Shown: positions 8,409-16,919, counted from the stretch's first letter. The stretch is 64,000 nt of DNA from an uncultured Paracoccaceae bacterium (GCA_947503765.1 CANNFA010000001.1:496001-560000); one strand, 5' to 3'. Numbers and translations: made by a program. Notes: a model not told the origin generated them from the sequence alone.

Positions 8409-9428
8409 TCATGGATCGGGGCCGACGCGGACCAGCTGCTTGCCGAAATTGCCCCCCTTCAGCATCTCGAAGAATGCCTCGGGCGCGTTTTCCAGCCCCT
8501 CGGCCACGCTTTCGCGGTAATGGAAATCGCCGCTGCCGACCAGCGGGCCGACTTCTTTCAGGAACGGCTCCAGCCGGTCCGCGTGGTCGAAGATCAGGAA
8601 CCCCTCGACCCGCAGACGGTGCGTCAGGATCGTGCGCCAGACCGCCGGAAGCGGCATCGCATCCTGAAGCCCGCCGGCGGAATACCACGCGACCATGCCG
8701 CAGATCGCGATGCGGCCATGTTCGTTCATGCGCGGCAGCACCGCCTCCAGCACCTTGCCGCCGACATTCTCGTAGTAGCAATCGACGCCCTGCGGGGTCA
8801 CGGCGGCCAGTTCCTCGGCCATGTCCGGGCCCCGGTGGTCGATGCAGACGTCGTAGCCCAGATGCTCGACCGCGTAGGCGCATTTCTCGGCCCCGCCGGC
8901 GATGCCGATCACCCGCAGCCCGGCGCGCTGCGCCAGTTGCCCGGCGACGCCGCCGACCGCGCCGGTGGCGGCGCCGATCACGATCGTCTCGCCCTTCCGG
9001 ACTCGCAGGATGTCGTTCACGCCGACCCAGGCGGTGTGTCCCGGCATCCCCAGCACGCCCAGCGCGGTCGATACCGGCGCCAGATCGGGGTCGAGCTTGC
9101 GCAGCGTCCTGGCCGTTTCGACCGCGTGGCCCGTCCAGCCGCTATTGGCCAGCACGATGTCGCCCGCATCAAAACCGGGCGCGCGCGAGTCCATCACTTC
9201 GGCCACCACCTGGCCCTCCATGACATGGCCGATCTCGACCGGCTGGGCATAGGATTTCGCGGCGCTCATCCGGCCGCGCATGTAGGGGTCGAGCGACAGC
9301 CAGATGGTGCGCAGCAGCACCTCGCCATCCGCCGGCTCCGGCAGGTCGGCCTGTTCGAGGCGAAAGTTGTCGGGGCCGGCTTCGGCCTCGGGGCGGCTGG
9401 CGAGCACGATGCGTTGGCTCTTGGTCAT
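8409..9428 (-). CDS. NADP-dependent medium-chain oxidoreductase (CurA/leukotriene B4 reductase-like)
   Basis: The 339-residue zinc-independent medium-chain dehydrogenase matches the CurA family, which reduces alpha,beta-unsaturated ketones and aldehydes with NADPH. Hallmarks are RIVLASRPEAEAGPDNFRLE at the N-terminus, SLDPYMRGRMS, and the nucleotide motif AATGAVGGVAGQ. YYENVGGKVLEA is typical of this subgroup. The ATG at 9428 follows GGAGGTTCCG; the longer in-frame start at 9467 lacks a ribosome site. It is divergent from matB with a 118-base shared promoter region. Confidence 0.9.
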   Translation of the reverse strand: MTKSQRIVLASRPEAEAGPDNFRLEQADLPEPADGEVLLRTIWLSLDPYMRGRMSAAKSYAQPVEIGHVMEGQVVAEVMDSRAPGFDAGDIVLANSGWTGHAVETARTLRKLDPDLAPVSTALGVLGMPGHTAWVGVNDILRVRKGETIVIGAATGAVGGVAGQLAQRAGLRVIGIAGGAEKCAYAVEHLGYDVCIDHRGPDMAEELAAVTPQGVDCYYENVGGKVLEAVLPRMNEHGRIAICGMVAWYSAGGLQDAMPLPAVWRTILTHRLRVEGFLIFDHADRLEPFLKEVGPLVGSGDFHYRESVAEGLENAPEAFFEMLKGGNFGKQLVRVGPDP

Positions 9429-9546
9429 CGGAACCTCCGGGGGTGAAATCTGGATTGCATGGCGCAACCTAGCCGTGCCGCACCCGTTGCCAAGGCTTTA
9501 CCCCGCGCGGCGATTGGCCGACAACCGGGCAGGCTTGAGGAAAGGG

Positions 9547-11088
9547 ATGGCGATGGCGAACCCGTTATACGATGCACTGCTGGCGCCGCACGAAGGCAGC
9601 GGCCGCGTGTTCCTGCACCTGCCGGGGGGCGGCACCCTGAGCCACGCGGCGTTCGGACGCATGGCCGCGCGCTTTGCCCATGCCATCCGCGCGGCGGGGC
9701 TTGGCCCCGGCGACCGGCTGGCGGTGCAGGTGGACAAATCGCCCGAGGCGCTGGCGGTCTATGCCGCCTGCCTGCGGGCGGGGGTGGTGCTGCTGCCGCT
9801 GAACACCGGCTACACGGCGGCGGAGCTGGCGTATTTCCTGGCCGATGCAGAGCCGAAACTGGTGCTGTGCGACCCCGCGGCAGAGGCGGCACTGCGCCCG
9901 GTGGCAAGCGCGCAGGGCGCGGCGCTGATGACGCTGGACGCGGACGGGACGGGTAGCTTCGCGGATGCGGCGCAGGGCTTGCCGGAGCGGTTCGATACCG
10001 CGCCGCGAAAGGACGGCGATCTGGCCGCGCTGCTTTATACCTCGGGGACGACCGGACGCTCCAAGGGGGCGATGCTGACGCAGGCGAACCTTCTGTCGAA
10101 CGCGCGGGTGCTGGTGGAGGCATGGGCCTTCACGCCGCGCGACTTGCTGCTGCATGCCTTGCCGATCTTTCACACCCACGGGCTGTTCGTGGCGTCCAAC
10201 ACCGCGCTTCTGGCCGGGGCCGAGATGATCTTTCTGCCCCGTTTCGACGTGGATGCGGTGGTAAAGGCCCTGCCCCGCGCGACCGCGATGATGGGGGTTC
10301 CGACCTTCTACACCCGGCTACTGGACGACGCGCGGCTGACCCCCGAACTGGCGGCGGGAATGCGGCTGTTCGTGTCCGGCTCGGCCCCGCTTCTGGCCGA
10401 GACGCACCGGAGGTTCGAGGCGCGCACCGGCCACATCATCCTCGAACGCTACGGCATGACCGAGACGAACATGAACACCTCCAACCCCTATGCGGGCGCG
10501 CGGCGGCCGGGCACGGTGGGCCTGCCGCTGCCGGGGGTGGAGCTGAAGGTGACCGATCCCGAAACCGGCGCCGAGCTGCCCCGCGGCGAGATCGGCATGA
10601 TCGAGGTGCGCGGCCCCAACGTCTTTGCCGGCTACTGGCGGATGCCCGACAAGACCCGCGAGGAATTGCGCGAGGACGGGTTCTTCATCACCGGCGATCT
10701 GGGCGTGCAGGGGGCGGATGGCTATGTGCAGATCGTCGGGCGCGGCAAGGATCTGATCATCTCGGGCGGGTTCAACATCTACCCCAAGGAGGTCGAGGAG
10801 GCGCTGGATACCCTGCCCGGCATCCGCGAAAGCGCGGTGATCGGCGTGCCGCATCCCGATCTGGGCGAGGCGGCGCTGGCGGTTCTCGTGCCCGAGCCGG
10901 GGGCGGAGCCAGACCTTGCCGCCGCCGCGGGCGCGCTGGAGGACAATCTGGCGCGGTTCAAACGGCCGCGGCACTACGAAATCCTGCCGGAATTGCCGCG
11001 CAACACGATGGGCAAGGTGCAGAAAGCCGCGCTGCGCGAGCGGTTCGCCGGCACCTTCGCGGGTGACGGCGGATCCGGGGCGGCGTGA
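9547..11088 (+). CDS. matB: Malonyl-CoA synthetase MatB
   Basis: The 513-residue AMP-forming ligase activates malonate (and often methylmalonate) to the CoA ester. The ATP loop LLYTSGTTGRSKGAML (about residues 162-177), YGMTETNM (adenine-binding A5), FFITGDLG and GRGKDLIISGGFNIYPKEVE are all typical of MatB. The catalytic lysine is in NTMGKVQK near the C-terminus. The start at 9547 lies close to GAGGAAAGGG; the ATG six bases later (9553) has better spacing and is an alternative. No malonyl-CoA decarboxylase or malonate transporter is adjacent, so the role may be salvage of malonate. Confidence 0.9.
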   Translation: MAMANPLYDALLAPHEGSGRVFLHLPGGGTLSHAAFGRMAARFAHAIRAAGLGPGDRLAVQVDKSPEALAVYAACLRAGVVLLPLNTGYTAAELAYFLADAEPKLVLCDPAAEAALRPVASAQGAALMTLDADGTGSFADAAQGLPERFDTAPRKDGDLAALLYTSGTTGRSKGAMLTQANLLSNARVLVEAWAFTPRDLLLHALPIFHTHGLFVASNTALLAGAEMIFLPRFDVDAVVKALPRATAMMGVPTFYTRLLDDARLTPELAAGMRLFVSGSAPLLAETHRRFEARTGHIILERYGMTETNMNTSNPYAGARRPGTVGLPLPGVELKVTDPETGAELPRGEIGMIEVRGPNVFAGYWRMPDKTREELREDGFFITGDLGVQGADGYVQIVGRGKDLIISGGFNIYPKEVEEALDTLPGIRESAVIGVPHPDLGEAALAVLVPEPGAEPDLAAAAGALEDNLARFKRPRHYEILPELPRNTMGKVQKAALRERFAGTFAGDGGSGAA

Positions 11089-11124
11089 ACGCGACCGGGG
11101 CGACGACCGGCCACCGGCGAGACC

Positions 11125-11270
11125 GCCCCTTGGCGGACGCCGGCGCGACCGGCGATCTTCGCGGTTTATCCCTGCCTTCCCGCAGAACCGCCCCCCGGCG
11201 CGGGATGGCGGGCCATGCGCCCGCCCACCCGGAGGGGCGGGCGCGGCGGGGGCTGGTCGCCCCCGCGACC
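11125..11270. repeat. Hairpin repeat, family A, fourth copy
   Basis: A single copy of the unit found three times at 2395-2873 lies between the convergent ends of matB and the DUF3572 gene. It keeps CGGTTTATCCCTGCCTTCCC and both hairpins: arms GCGCCCGCC/GGCGGGCGC at 11217-11244 and GCGGGGGC/GCCCCCGC at 11246-11266, both perfect. The hairpin A loop differs from the other copies while the arms are kept, which argues for a structural role. No other feature was seen in the gap 11089-11303. Confidence 0.85.
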
Positions 11271-11303
11271 GATGCTCAGCACTGATAGCCGGCCACTCGC
11301 GGC

Positions 11304-11582
11304 TCAGGTCCAGTGCACCTGTGCCCCGCCGGGCAGGGCGGCACGGGCGCGGCCGGGCGCGTCGTAGGGCAGGCCCCGCGCGTCGCAGAAGGCAACGATC
11401 CAGGCGTCGTCCATCAGCAGGAAATCGAGCACCGAGGCCAGGAAATCGGGATCGGCCGCCTGCGCCTGGATGTCGCCCGCCGAGGTGCCGGTGGCACCCA
11501 GGAACACGCCGATCAGGTCATCGTCCGCGGCAAGCCAGCCCAGCGCCTCTGCCGCCAGTGTTTCCGCCCGGTCTGCCTGCAT
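11304..11582 (-). CDS. DUF3572 family protein
   Basis: The 92-residue acidic, helical protein fits the DUF3572 family, which is almost limited to alphaproteobacteria. Typical segments are AAEALGWLAADDDLIGVFL, ADPDFLASVLDFLLMDDAW and the C-terminal VAFCDARGLPYDAPGRAR. Function is unknown. In related genomes it usually sits next to the divK/pleD region, as here, where it diverges from pleD by 96 bases. divK itself is not present between them. Confidence 0.85.
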   Translation of the reverse strand: MQADRAETLAAEALGWLAADDDLIGVFLGATGTSAGDIQAQAADPDFLASVLDFLLMDDAWIVAFCDARGLPYDAPGRARAALPGGAQVHWT

Positions 11583-11678
11583 GTCGATGCCTTTCTGGAT
11601 GATGCAAACGCTTTCTTAACCACTCTGAAGGAAAAGATAAGGCGACAGGCACGATTTGTGACCAATTGCGAGGAAACC

Positions 11679-13073
11679 ATGCCGGGCCGCATCCTGAACG
11701 CCGAATCCGCCGCGTCGGAGCGCATCCTGCTGAAGGCGCGGCTGGCCGGTCACGTCGGCGAGGTCGAGCAGGTGGCGAGCATGGCCGAGCTCTTGGCGCG
11801 GGCGCGCGCGCGGCGGCCCGACGTGATCTTGCTGCCGGAACGGCTGGACGGGACCGGCGGCGATGCGCTGTGCCGGGCGCTGCGGGCCGATCCGGTCTGC
11901 GCCGACCTGCCGGTCGTGCTGCGGCTGCGCCGGGGCGCGCGCGCGGCGCGGCTGCGGGCGCTGGAGGCGGGCACCGATGCGATCGCCGATACCTGCGAGA
12001 CCGGGGCGATGCTGAGCGCGCGCATCCGCAACCTGATGCGGCGCGCGGCGCGCGTGGCCGAGCTTGCCGCCGCCGCAGAGGCCGCCGAGGGGCCGGGTTT
12101 CGCCGATCCCGCGACGCCGTTCGGCGCCGCCGGGCGGATCGCGCTGATCGTGCCGGATGCCCGGATTGGCGCCGACTGGAAACGGGCGCTGGGCGGGCTG
12201 ATGCGCGGCCATGTCCGGGTGCTGCCGGCGAGCGGCGCGCTTGCCGCGCTGGCCGGCACCGGGGCGCGCGCCGCACCCGACGCGGTGGTGGTCGCCGAGG
12301 ATCCGGCGGCGCCGGAGCAGGCGCTGCGGCTGATCGCCGATCTGCGCAGCCGCGGCCCCACGATGCGCGCCGCCCTGCTGCTTATCCAGCCCGAGCCGGC
12401 GCCGGAGCGCGCGGCGATGGCGCTCGATATCGGTATCGACGACCTGGTGGAGACGGGGTTCGACGCCCCCGAGATCGCGCTGCGCCTGCGCCGCGAACTG
12501 GTGCGCAAGGCCCGCCAGGACCGGGCGCGCGCGGCGGTACAGGACGGGCTGCGGCTGGCGGTGACCGACCCGCTGACCGGGCTGTTCAACCGCCGCTACG
12601 GGCTGTCCCGGCTGGACCGCATCGCCGCCGAGGCACAAAGCGGCGGGCCGCCCTTTGCCGTGCTGGTGCTGGATCTCGACCGGTTCAAGGCGGTCAACGA
12701 CCGGTTCGGCCATGCCGCCGGCGATTGCACGCTGGCCGAGGTCGCGCGGCGCATCGACGGTTGCCTGCGCCAAGGCGATCTGCTGGCGCGGATCGGCGGC
12801 GAGGAGTTTCTGGCGGTGATCCATGGCTGCACCCCCGGCCAGGCCGCACGGGCGGCGAACCGCATCCGCCGGGCGGTCAGCGGCCATCCGATCCTGCTGG
12901 AGACCGGCGAAGAGGTGCGCGCGACGCTCAGCATCGGGCTGGCGATGGGCGAGCCGGGGCGGGCCGATCCCGCCGCGTTGATGGCACGGGCCGACCGGGC
13001 GCTCTATGCCTCCAAGGAGGCGGGGCGCGACCGGGTCACCGCCGCGGCGGCCGCCGGGCCGCACGCCGCCTGA
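11679..13073 (+). CDS. pleD: PleD-type diguanylate cyclase with degenerate receiver domains
   Basis: The 464-residue protein has the PleD architecture: two receiver domains (about 1-125 and 140-280) and a C-terminal GGDEF domain (about 300-460) that makes cyclic di-GMP from two GTP. The active site is GGEEF at 373-377. The product-inhibition site RxxD is kept as RQGD at 364-367. The first receiver domain lacks the phosphorylation pocket: the usual DD pair reads AES (residues 8-10), and the acceptor aspartate after VILL is a proline (VILLPERLDG). The second receiver is also degenerate. The ATG follows GAGGAAACC. If phosphorylation is lost, control must come by another route. Confidence 0.9.
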   Translation: MPGRILNAESAASERILLKARLAGHVGEVEQVASMAELLARARARRPDVILLPERLDGTGGDALCRALRADPVCADLPVVLRLRRGARAARLRALEAGTDAIADTCETGAMLSARIRNLMRRAARVAELAAAAEAAEGPGFADPATPFGAAGRIALIVPDARIGADWKRALGGLMRGHVRVLPASGALAALAGTGARAAPDAVVVAEDPAAPEQALRLIADLRSRGPTMRAALLLIQPEPAPERAAMALDIGIDDLVETGFDAPEIALRLRRELVRKARQDRARAAVQDGLRLAVTDPLTGLFNRRYGLSRLDRIAAEAQSGGPPFAVLVLDLDRFKAVNDRFGHAAGDCTLAEVARRIDGCLRQGDLLARIGGEEFLAVIHGCTPGQAARAANRIRRAVSGHPILLETGEEVRATLSIGLAMGEPGRADPAALMARADRALYASKEAGRDRVTAAAAAGPHAA

Positions 13074-13091
13074 GCGCGGGCATGTGCGAGG

Positions 13092-13580
13092 TCAGTCACG
13101 GCGGCGCGACGGCGCGCGCCAGCGGCGAAGACCCTTTTCCAGCTCGGCGGCATAGGCCGCGCGTTCGGCGGCGTCCATCGTCCCGATATGGTCGAGCAGC
13201 AGGGTGCGGCCCAGCGCGCGGCTTGCGGCGATCTGCGCCTCCTGCGCGGTCACGATCCGCTCGACGGCGGCATGCTCGTAAGGCTCCGCCCGCAGCGCCG
13301 CAAGCAGCGCGCCGAATTCACGGCGCAGGGCGGCACGGCGGTCGCGGAAGCTGCTTTCCCTGGCCGCCAGCGCCCGGCCCAATGCGCGGCGATCCTGCTT
13401 CGGCAGCGCCGACACGAACGGCTCGAACCCCAACGCGCTCAGGCCCGGATGGCCGCCCGGCCGGGGCGGGCCATGCAGGAACGCGCCCGCCACCAGCCCC
13501 GCCACGACCAGGTTCAGCGCCAGCGACACCACCAGGGCGATGCGGGTCCAGCGCCGGGTTTTCACCGAATCGCGCGCCAT
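13092..13580 (-). CDS. Periplasmic heavy-metal-sensor-like membrane protein
   Basis: The 162-residue protein has one N-terminal membrane anchor (about residues 13-33, IALVVSLALNLVVAGLVAGA). A periplasmic helical region follows, rich in Arg, Ala and Glu (FVSALPKQDRRALGRALAAR and beyond). This is the layout of the CnrX/ZraP-like periplasmic sensor family. The start at 13580 is chosen because GGAGG lies nine bases upstream; an ATG at 13589 sits directly on it. It is the last gene of a probable four-gene unit with an EF-hand protein, an ECF sigma factor and a putative anti-sigma factor, so it likely senses a periplasmic signal for that sigma factor. The ligand is unknown. Confidence 0.75.
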   Translation of the reverse strand: MARDSVKTRRWTRIALVVSLALNLVVAGLVAGAFLHGPPRPGGHPGLSALGFEPFVSALPKQDRRALGRALAARESSFRDRRAALRREFGALLAALRAEPYEHAAVERIVTAQEAQIAASRALGRTLLLDHIGTMDAAERAAYAAELEKGLRRWRAPSRRRD

Positions 13581-13581
13581 G

Positions 13582-13956
13582 TCAGCCATCCTCCAGCAGG
13601 TCGGCATAGGACACGACGAGGTTCTCGAGCTGATAGCCGGACGCGGCCAGATACCCGCCCGACAGCGTTTCAAGCGTGCTCGGGGCGAGGATGCCGATCG
13701 TCAGCCCGGTGACCCCGGCCGCCGCAAGCCCCGCCGCCGCCGGCCAGCCGCCGATGGCGGAAAGAAGGCGGCCGATCCAGCCGGGGGCCGGATCCGGTAT
13801 GGCGGCGCCCGCTTGCGCCGAGGCGCGATCCTCGGCATCGGCCACGATCCGCGCCAGCAGATCGGCCGAGGGGTCGGCCCCCTGCCGCCGTGCGGCGCCG
13901 AACAGGGCGTCCAGTTCCAGGTCGGTCAGCGGCGTGTTCACAGGTCGGTCAGTCAT
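13582..13956 (-). CDS. Putative anti-sigma factor, one membrane segment
   Basis: The 124-residue protein has a soluble N-terminal half with an aspartate-rich helix (LTDLELDALFGAARRQ), then one membrane segment (about residues 78-98, AAAGLAAAGVTGLTIGI) and a short outside tail. It overlaps the sigma gene stop and precedes the periplasmic sensor by one base. Position and topology point to a membrane anti-sigma factor that holds the sigma factor inactive; sequence similarity to known anti-sigma families is not obvious to me. The start at 13956 has GGGG seven bases upstream; 13962 is an alternative. Confidence 0.65.
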   Translation of the reverse strand: MTDRPVNTPLTDLELDALFGAARRQGADPSADLLARIVADAEDRASAQAGAAIPDPAPGWIGRLLSAIGGWPAAAGLAAAGVTGLTIGILAPSTLETLSGGYLAASGYQLENLVVSYADLLEDG

Positions 13957-14536
13957 CTTCATACCCCAGTTCCGCGCGCCGGTGCGCAAGGCTTGCCGCC
14001 AGCGCCCGCTTGCCCCGGGCGGTCAGACTTTCGACCGCCTCGATGCCGATGTCCATGACTTCGGCGATCTCGGGATTGGCGAGCCCCTCTATATGACGCA
14101 GGATCACCGCTTGCCGCTGCCGGTCCGGCAGCGCGGCAAGCGCCCGGTCCAGCGCCTGCACCCGCGCCGCGTCCTGCAGGCGCGTATCGGCGCCGGGCGC
14201 GGCATCCTCGGGCTCGGGCACGCTGTCCAGCGGCTGGCCGCGCGCCTTGCGCAGCCGGTCGGTGCACAGGTTGCCGGCGACGCGAAACAGCCAGGTCGTC
14301 ACCTTTGCCTCGCCCTGCCGCCAGTGCGGCGCCTGCCGCCAGAGCCGCAGCATCGCCTCCTGGGCCACATCCTCGGCCTCGGCGCGGTCGCCGCCCAGAA
14401 GCCGTGTGGCATAGCCCAGCACCCGCGGGGTCAACCGCAGCGTCAAGGCCCGGGCGGCGTCGCGGTCGCCGTTGCCATAGGCGATCAGCAGGGCGTCGTC
14501 CGGAATGTCCGATAGCGCGTCGAGGGCCATTCTCAT
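13949..14536 (-). CDS. ECF-type RNA polymerase sigma factor
   Basis: The 195-residue protein has sigma region 2 (AEDVAQEAMLRLWRQAPHW, core-binding and -10 recognition) and region 4 (LPDRQRQAVILRHIEGLANP followed by EIAEVMDIGIEAVESLTARG, the helix-turn-helix for -35). No region 1 or 3 is present, which defines ECF sigma factors. Its stop overlaps the putative anti-sigma gene, as is common for such pairs. It is 82 bases downstream of the EF-hand gene on the same strand. The signal is probably envelope or metal-related, judged from the neighbours only. Confidence 0.93.
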   Translation of the reverse strand: MRMALDALSDIPDDALLIAYGNGDRDAARALTLRLTPRVLGYATRLLGGDRAEAEDVAQEAMLRLWRQAPHWRQGEAKVTTWLFRVAGNLCTDRLRKARGQPLDSVPEPEDAAPGADTRLQDAARVQALDRALAALPDRQRQAVILRHIEGLANPEIAEVMDIGIEAVESLTARGKRALAASLAHRRAELGYEDD

Positions 14537-14618
14537 TGTCCGGCAGGCGTATCCTGATTGTCATCTTGCGGCAATCGGCGGCGCGGATACCCGCGCCGCC
14601 ATGTCCCTTGCGGGCGCG

Positions 14619-15170
14619 TCAGTCGTTCCAGTTCATCCAGCGGCGCGGGCCCTGCATGCCGTGATGATTGCCGCCGCCATGGCCGCGCTTCATCCCGCGC
14701 CGGTCGCCGCCGCCGCGGCGCATGTCCTGCGCGGCCTCGATCTCGGCGGCGGTCAGGCTGCCGTCATCGTCGGCGTCGAGCCGGTCGAACATCGCCATCG
14801 GCGGGCCGGCGGCGGCCAGTTCCTCGGCGCTGATCATGCCGTCGCCATCGCTGTCGAGCCGCGCAAGCCGGGCCGCGGCACGCGCCGCCTGCCGCTCGTC
14901 GCGGCGCGCCTCCTGCCAGGCCGCCAGTTCCTCGGCGTTCAGAAGGCCGTCGCCATCGCTGTCGGCCGCTTCGAAGCCGGCGGCGCGAACGGCGTCGATC
15001 TCGGCACGGGTCACGCTGCCGTCGCCGTCGGTGTCGAACCGCTCGAGCATCATCGTGGCCATCGCGCCGGATTTCCCGGCATTGCCCGGATTGCTCTGCG
15101 CGGTGGCGATCAGGCTGGTCGACGCCACGGCGATCAGCGCGGTCGCGGCAAGAAGGGTCGTGCGTTTCAT
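14619..15170 (-). CDS. Exported protein with four EF-hand motifs
   Basis: The 183-residue protein has a signal peptide (MKRTTLLAATALIAVASTSL, cleavage near ATAQ at 25). It carries four canonical EF-hand loops: DTDGDGSVTRAE (46-57), DSDGDGLLNAEE (70-81), DSDGDGMISAEE (106-117) and DADDDGSLTAAE (132-143). The tail is rich in Gly, His and Arg (KRGHGGGNHHGMQG), which could bind other metals. All four loops keep the acidic ligands, so calcium binding in the periplasm is likely. It lies upstream of the sigma factor in the same direction, so it may be both a target and part of the sensing unit. The ATG at 15170 is chosen for the signal peptide and a preceding AAGGACC. Confidence 0.9.
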   Translation of the reverse strand: MKRTTLLAATALIAVASTSLIATAQSNPGNAGKSGAMATMMLERFDTDGDGSVTRAEIDAVRAAGFEAADSDGDGLLNAEELAAWQEARRDERQAARAAARLARLDSDGDGMISAEELAAAGPPMAMFDRLDADDDGSLTAAEIEAAQDMRRGGGDRRGMKRGHGGGNHHGMQGPRRWMNWND

Positions 15171-15386
15171 AGTTTGGTCCTTTTTTCGTTTTCCGGTGGT
15201 GACGCGGCAGAGTGTTTTCAGCGCGTTCTGTCCCTTGAACGGACCGCGGCGGGGTTTCCGTCGCTCATCGCAAAGATTATTTTCAGACGGCGGTTTGCGA
15301 CAGACCGACGCAAGGACGATCCGCGCGGTTTCGCTGGCGCGCCAATTGCCTATCTTGGGCACATTCCATCGCATTTCAGGACGAGC

Positions 15387-15854
15387 ATGAAAGACACGAG
15401 CATTTCCCCCGCCGCCCGGCCCGATACGGGCCTGCACGCTGGCGCGGATACCGGGCCGGATAGCGGCACCGAAATCGACACCGGCCTTGGCGCCGAGCGC
15501 CCGATGAAGCCCGCGATGTGGCGCGGCTGGCGGCGGCGCTGTCCAAGCTGCGGCTCGGGGCCGATGCTGCGCGGCTATCTGAAGGTGCGCGACGAATGCC
15601 CGGTCTGCAACGAGGCGCTGCACCATCACCGGGCCGATGACGGGCCGGCCTACCTGACGATCCTGATCGTCGGCCACCTGATGGCCCCGATGATCCTGAT
15701 CGCCTATACCACCTGGCGGCCGGAGCCGATGGTGCTGGCCTCGGTGTTCTCGGTTGGCTGCGTGGCGCTGTCGCTGTACCTTCTGCCCAGGTTGAAAGGG
15801 CTGATCGTGGCGATCCAGTGGTCCCGGCGGATGCACGGATTCGGGAACGCCTGA
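15387..15854 (+). CDS. DUF983 family membrane protein
   Basis: The 155-residue protein has a variable N-terminal extension rich in Asp, Gly and Thr (about 1-40). A zinc-ribbon-like cysteine pair set follows, CPSCGSGPMLRGYLKV and CPVCNEALHHHRADDGPAY, and then two membrane segments (ILIVGHLMAPMILIAY and VLASVFSVGCVALSLYLL). This is the DUF983 pattern, widespread in alphaproteobacteria with no assigned function. It is followed after 25 bases by a NUDIX hydrolase in the same direction, a pairing I recall from related genomes. Confidence 0.9.
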   Translation: MKDTSISPAARPDTGLHAGADTGPDSGTEIDTGLGAERPMKPAMWRGWRRRCPSCGSGPMLRGYLKVRDECPVCNEALHHHRADDGPAYLTILIVGHLMAPMILIAYTTWRPEPMVLASVFSVGCVALSLYLLPRLKGLIVAIQWSRRMHGFGNA

Positions 15855-15879
15855 TCGCTCCTGCGCAAGGGGGCCAAGC

Positions 15880-16587
15880 ATGGACAAGACCGCGATCCGC
15901 GATGCGGCGACACTGATCCTGGTGCGCGATCCGCACAGGACGCCGCGCGTGCTGATGGGGCGGCGCGGGGCGCAGGCGGCGTTCATGCCGAACCGGTTCG
16001 TGTTTCCCGGCGGGGCGCTGGACGCGGGCGATTGCGCGGTTCCGCTGGCCGCGCCCCTGCCCGCCGCCTGCGCCGCCCGCCTGGAAGCATCGGCCGCGCC
16101 CGGACTGGCAACCGGGCTGGCGGCCACCGCGATCCGCGAGCTTTGGGAGGAAACCGGGCTGATCCTGGGCGCGCCGGGCACATGGCCGGACACACCGCCG
16201 GCCGACTGGCAGGCTTTTGCGGCGCGCGGAATGGTCCCGGCGGCCAGCGGGCTTGCATTCGTGTTCCGCGCGATCACCCCGCCGGGGCGGCCGCGCCGGT
16301 TCGATGCGCGGTTCTTCGTGGCCGATGCCGGCGAGATCGCCGGCGATCCCGACGATTTCACCGCCGCGTCGGACGAGTTGAGCGATCTGCAATGGATCCC
16401 GCTGGACGAGGTGCGCCATTTCCAGCTGCCCTTCGTCACCGAAGTGGCGCTGGCCGAGGTCGCGGCCGCCCTGCCCCGCCTGGAGCCGCCGCAAAGCGTC
16501 CCGTTCTTCGACAACGGCGCCGAGGAAAGCCTGTTTCGCCGGCTGGGCGGCATCGGCCCGATGCAGTCCTATCGCGGACCGGCCTGA
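15880..16587 (+). CDS. NUDIX hydrolase
   Basis: The 235-residue protein has the NUDIX catalytic helix with REUxEExGU as RELWEETGL (residues 86-94). The upstream FPGGALDAGD (42-51) supplies the conserved glycines. About 30 residues are inserted between the glycine loop and the catalytic helix, a feature of the larger NUDT19-like coenzyme A or nucleotide hydrolases. The substrate is therefore not a simple ADP-ribose type by default and cannot be named. The ATG at 15880 follows AAGGGGGCC. Confidence 0.88.
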   Translation: MDKTAIRDAATLILVRDPHRTPRVLMGRRGAQAAFMPNRFVFPGGALDAGDCAVPLAAPLPAACAARLEASAAPGLATGLAATAIRELWEETGLILGAPGTWPDTPPADWQAFAARGMVPAASGLAFVFRAITPPGRPRRFDARFFVADAGEIAGDPDDFTAASDELSDLQWIPLDEVRHFQLPFVTEVALAEVAAALPRLEPPQSVPFFDNGAEESLFRRLGGIGPMQSYRGPA

Positions 16588-16617
16588 TTTCGGCGGATGG
16601 GCGCGGATGCGCGCGCG

Positions 16618-16818
16618 TCAGGTTCGGCCCCAGGACACCCTGGCCCAGATACGCTCGTAGGCGATGTAGTTGACCAGCCCGAGCACGGTGTTGATCGTCG
16701 CCAGCCCGCCACCCAGCGCAAGCGATCCCGTCGCCGCCAGGGCCACAAGCGTCATCACGACCCATCCCAGGGCCGCCCAGAGGACCGCCTTCACCAGGGT
16801 GCGCCGCCGCGTTTCCAT
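16618..16818 (-). CDS. DUF2061 family small membrane protein
   Basis: The 66-residue protein has two membrane segments and the DUF2061 pattern: a basic start (METRRRTLVKAVLW), LGWVVMTLVALAATGS, then TINTVLGLVNYIAYERIWAR and a terminal WGR. Function is unknown. It is divergent from the XRE regulator gene with 106 bases between the starts. The ATG is preceded by GGAGGCGAC. Confidence 0.88.
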   Translation of the reverse strand: METRRRTLVKAVLWAALGWVVMTLVALAATGSLALGGGLATINTVLGLVNYIAYERIWARVSWGRT

Positions 16819-16893
16819 GTCGCCTCCGTTTCGCTGTGTGTCGGGACGAGACTAGCCGAGGGACAGGTTGTTGAGAATTTGGGAAATGATTAA

Positions 16894-16919
16894 CTTTATG
16901 ACGCAAAGGTGATATAAAG
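16894..16919 (+). promoter_or_regulatory. Inverted repeat in front of the XRE regulator
   Basis: CTTTAT and ATAAAG form a dyad with a 14-base spacer, ending five bases before the regulator's ATG. The surrounding stretch (16870-16924) is clearly AT-richer than its neighbours and should hold the promoter. A repressor bound here would block translation-start or -10 access, so autoregulation by the XRE protein is the natural guess. Confidence 0.45.

Noticed and set aside
15235-15260. Possible ECF promoter (GGAAAC with CGTT) upstream of the EF-hand gene
   Set aside because: The two boxes are only 12 bases apart, whereas ECF promoters need about 15-17. It was not called.
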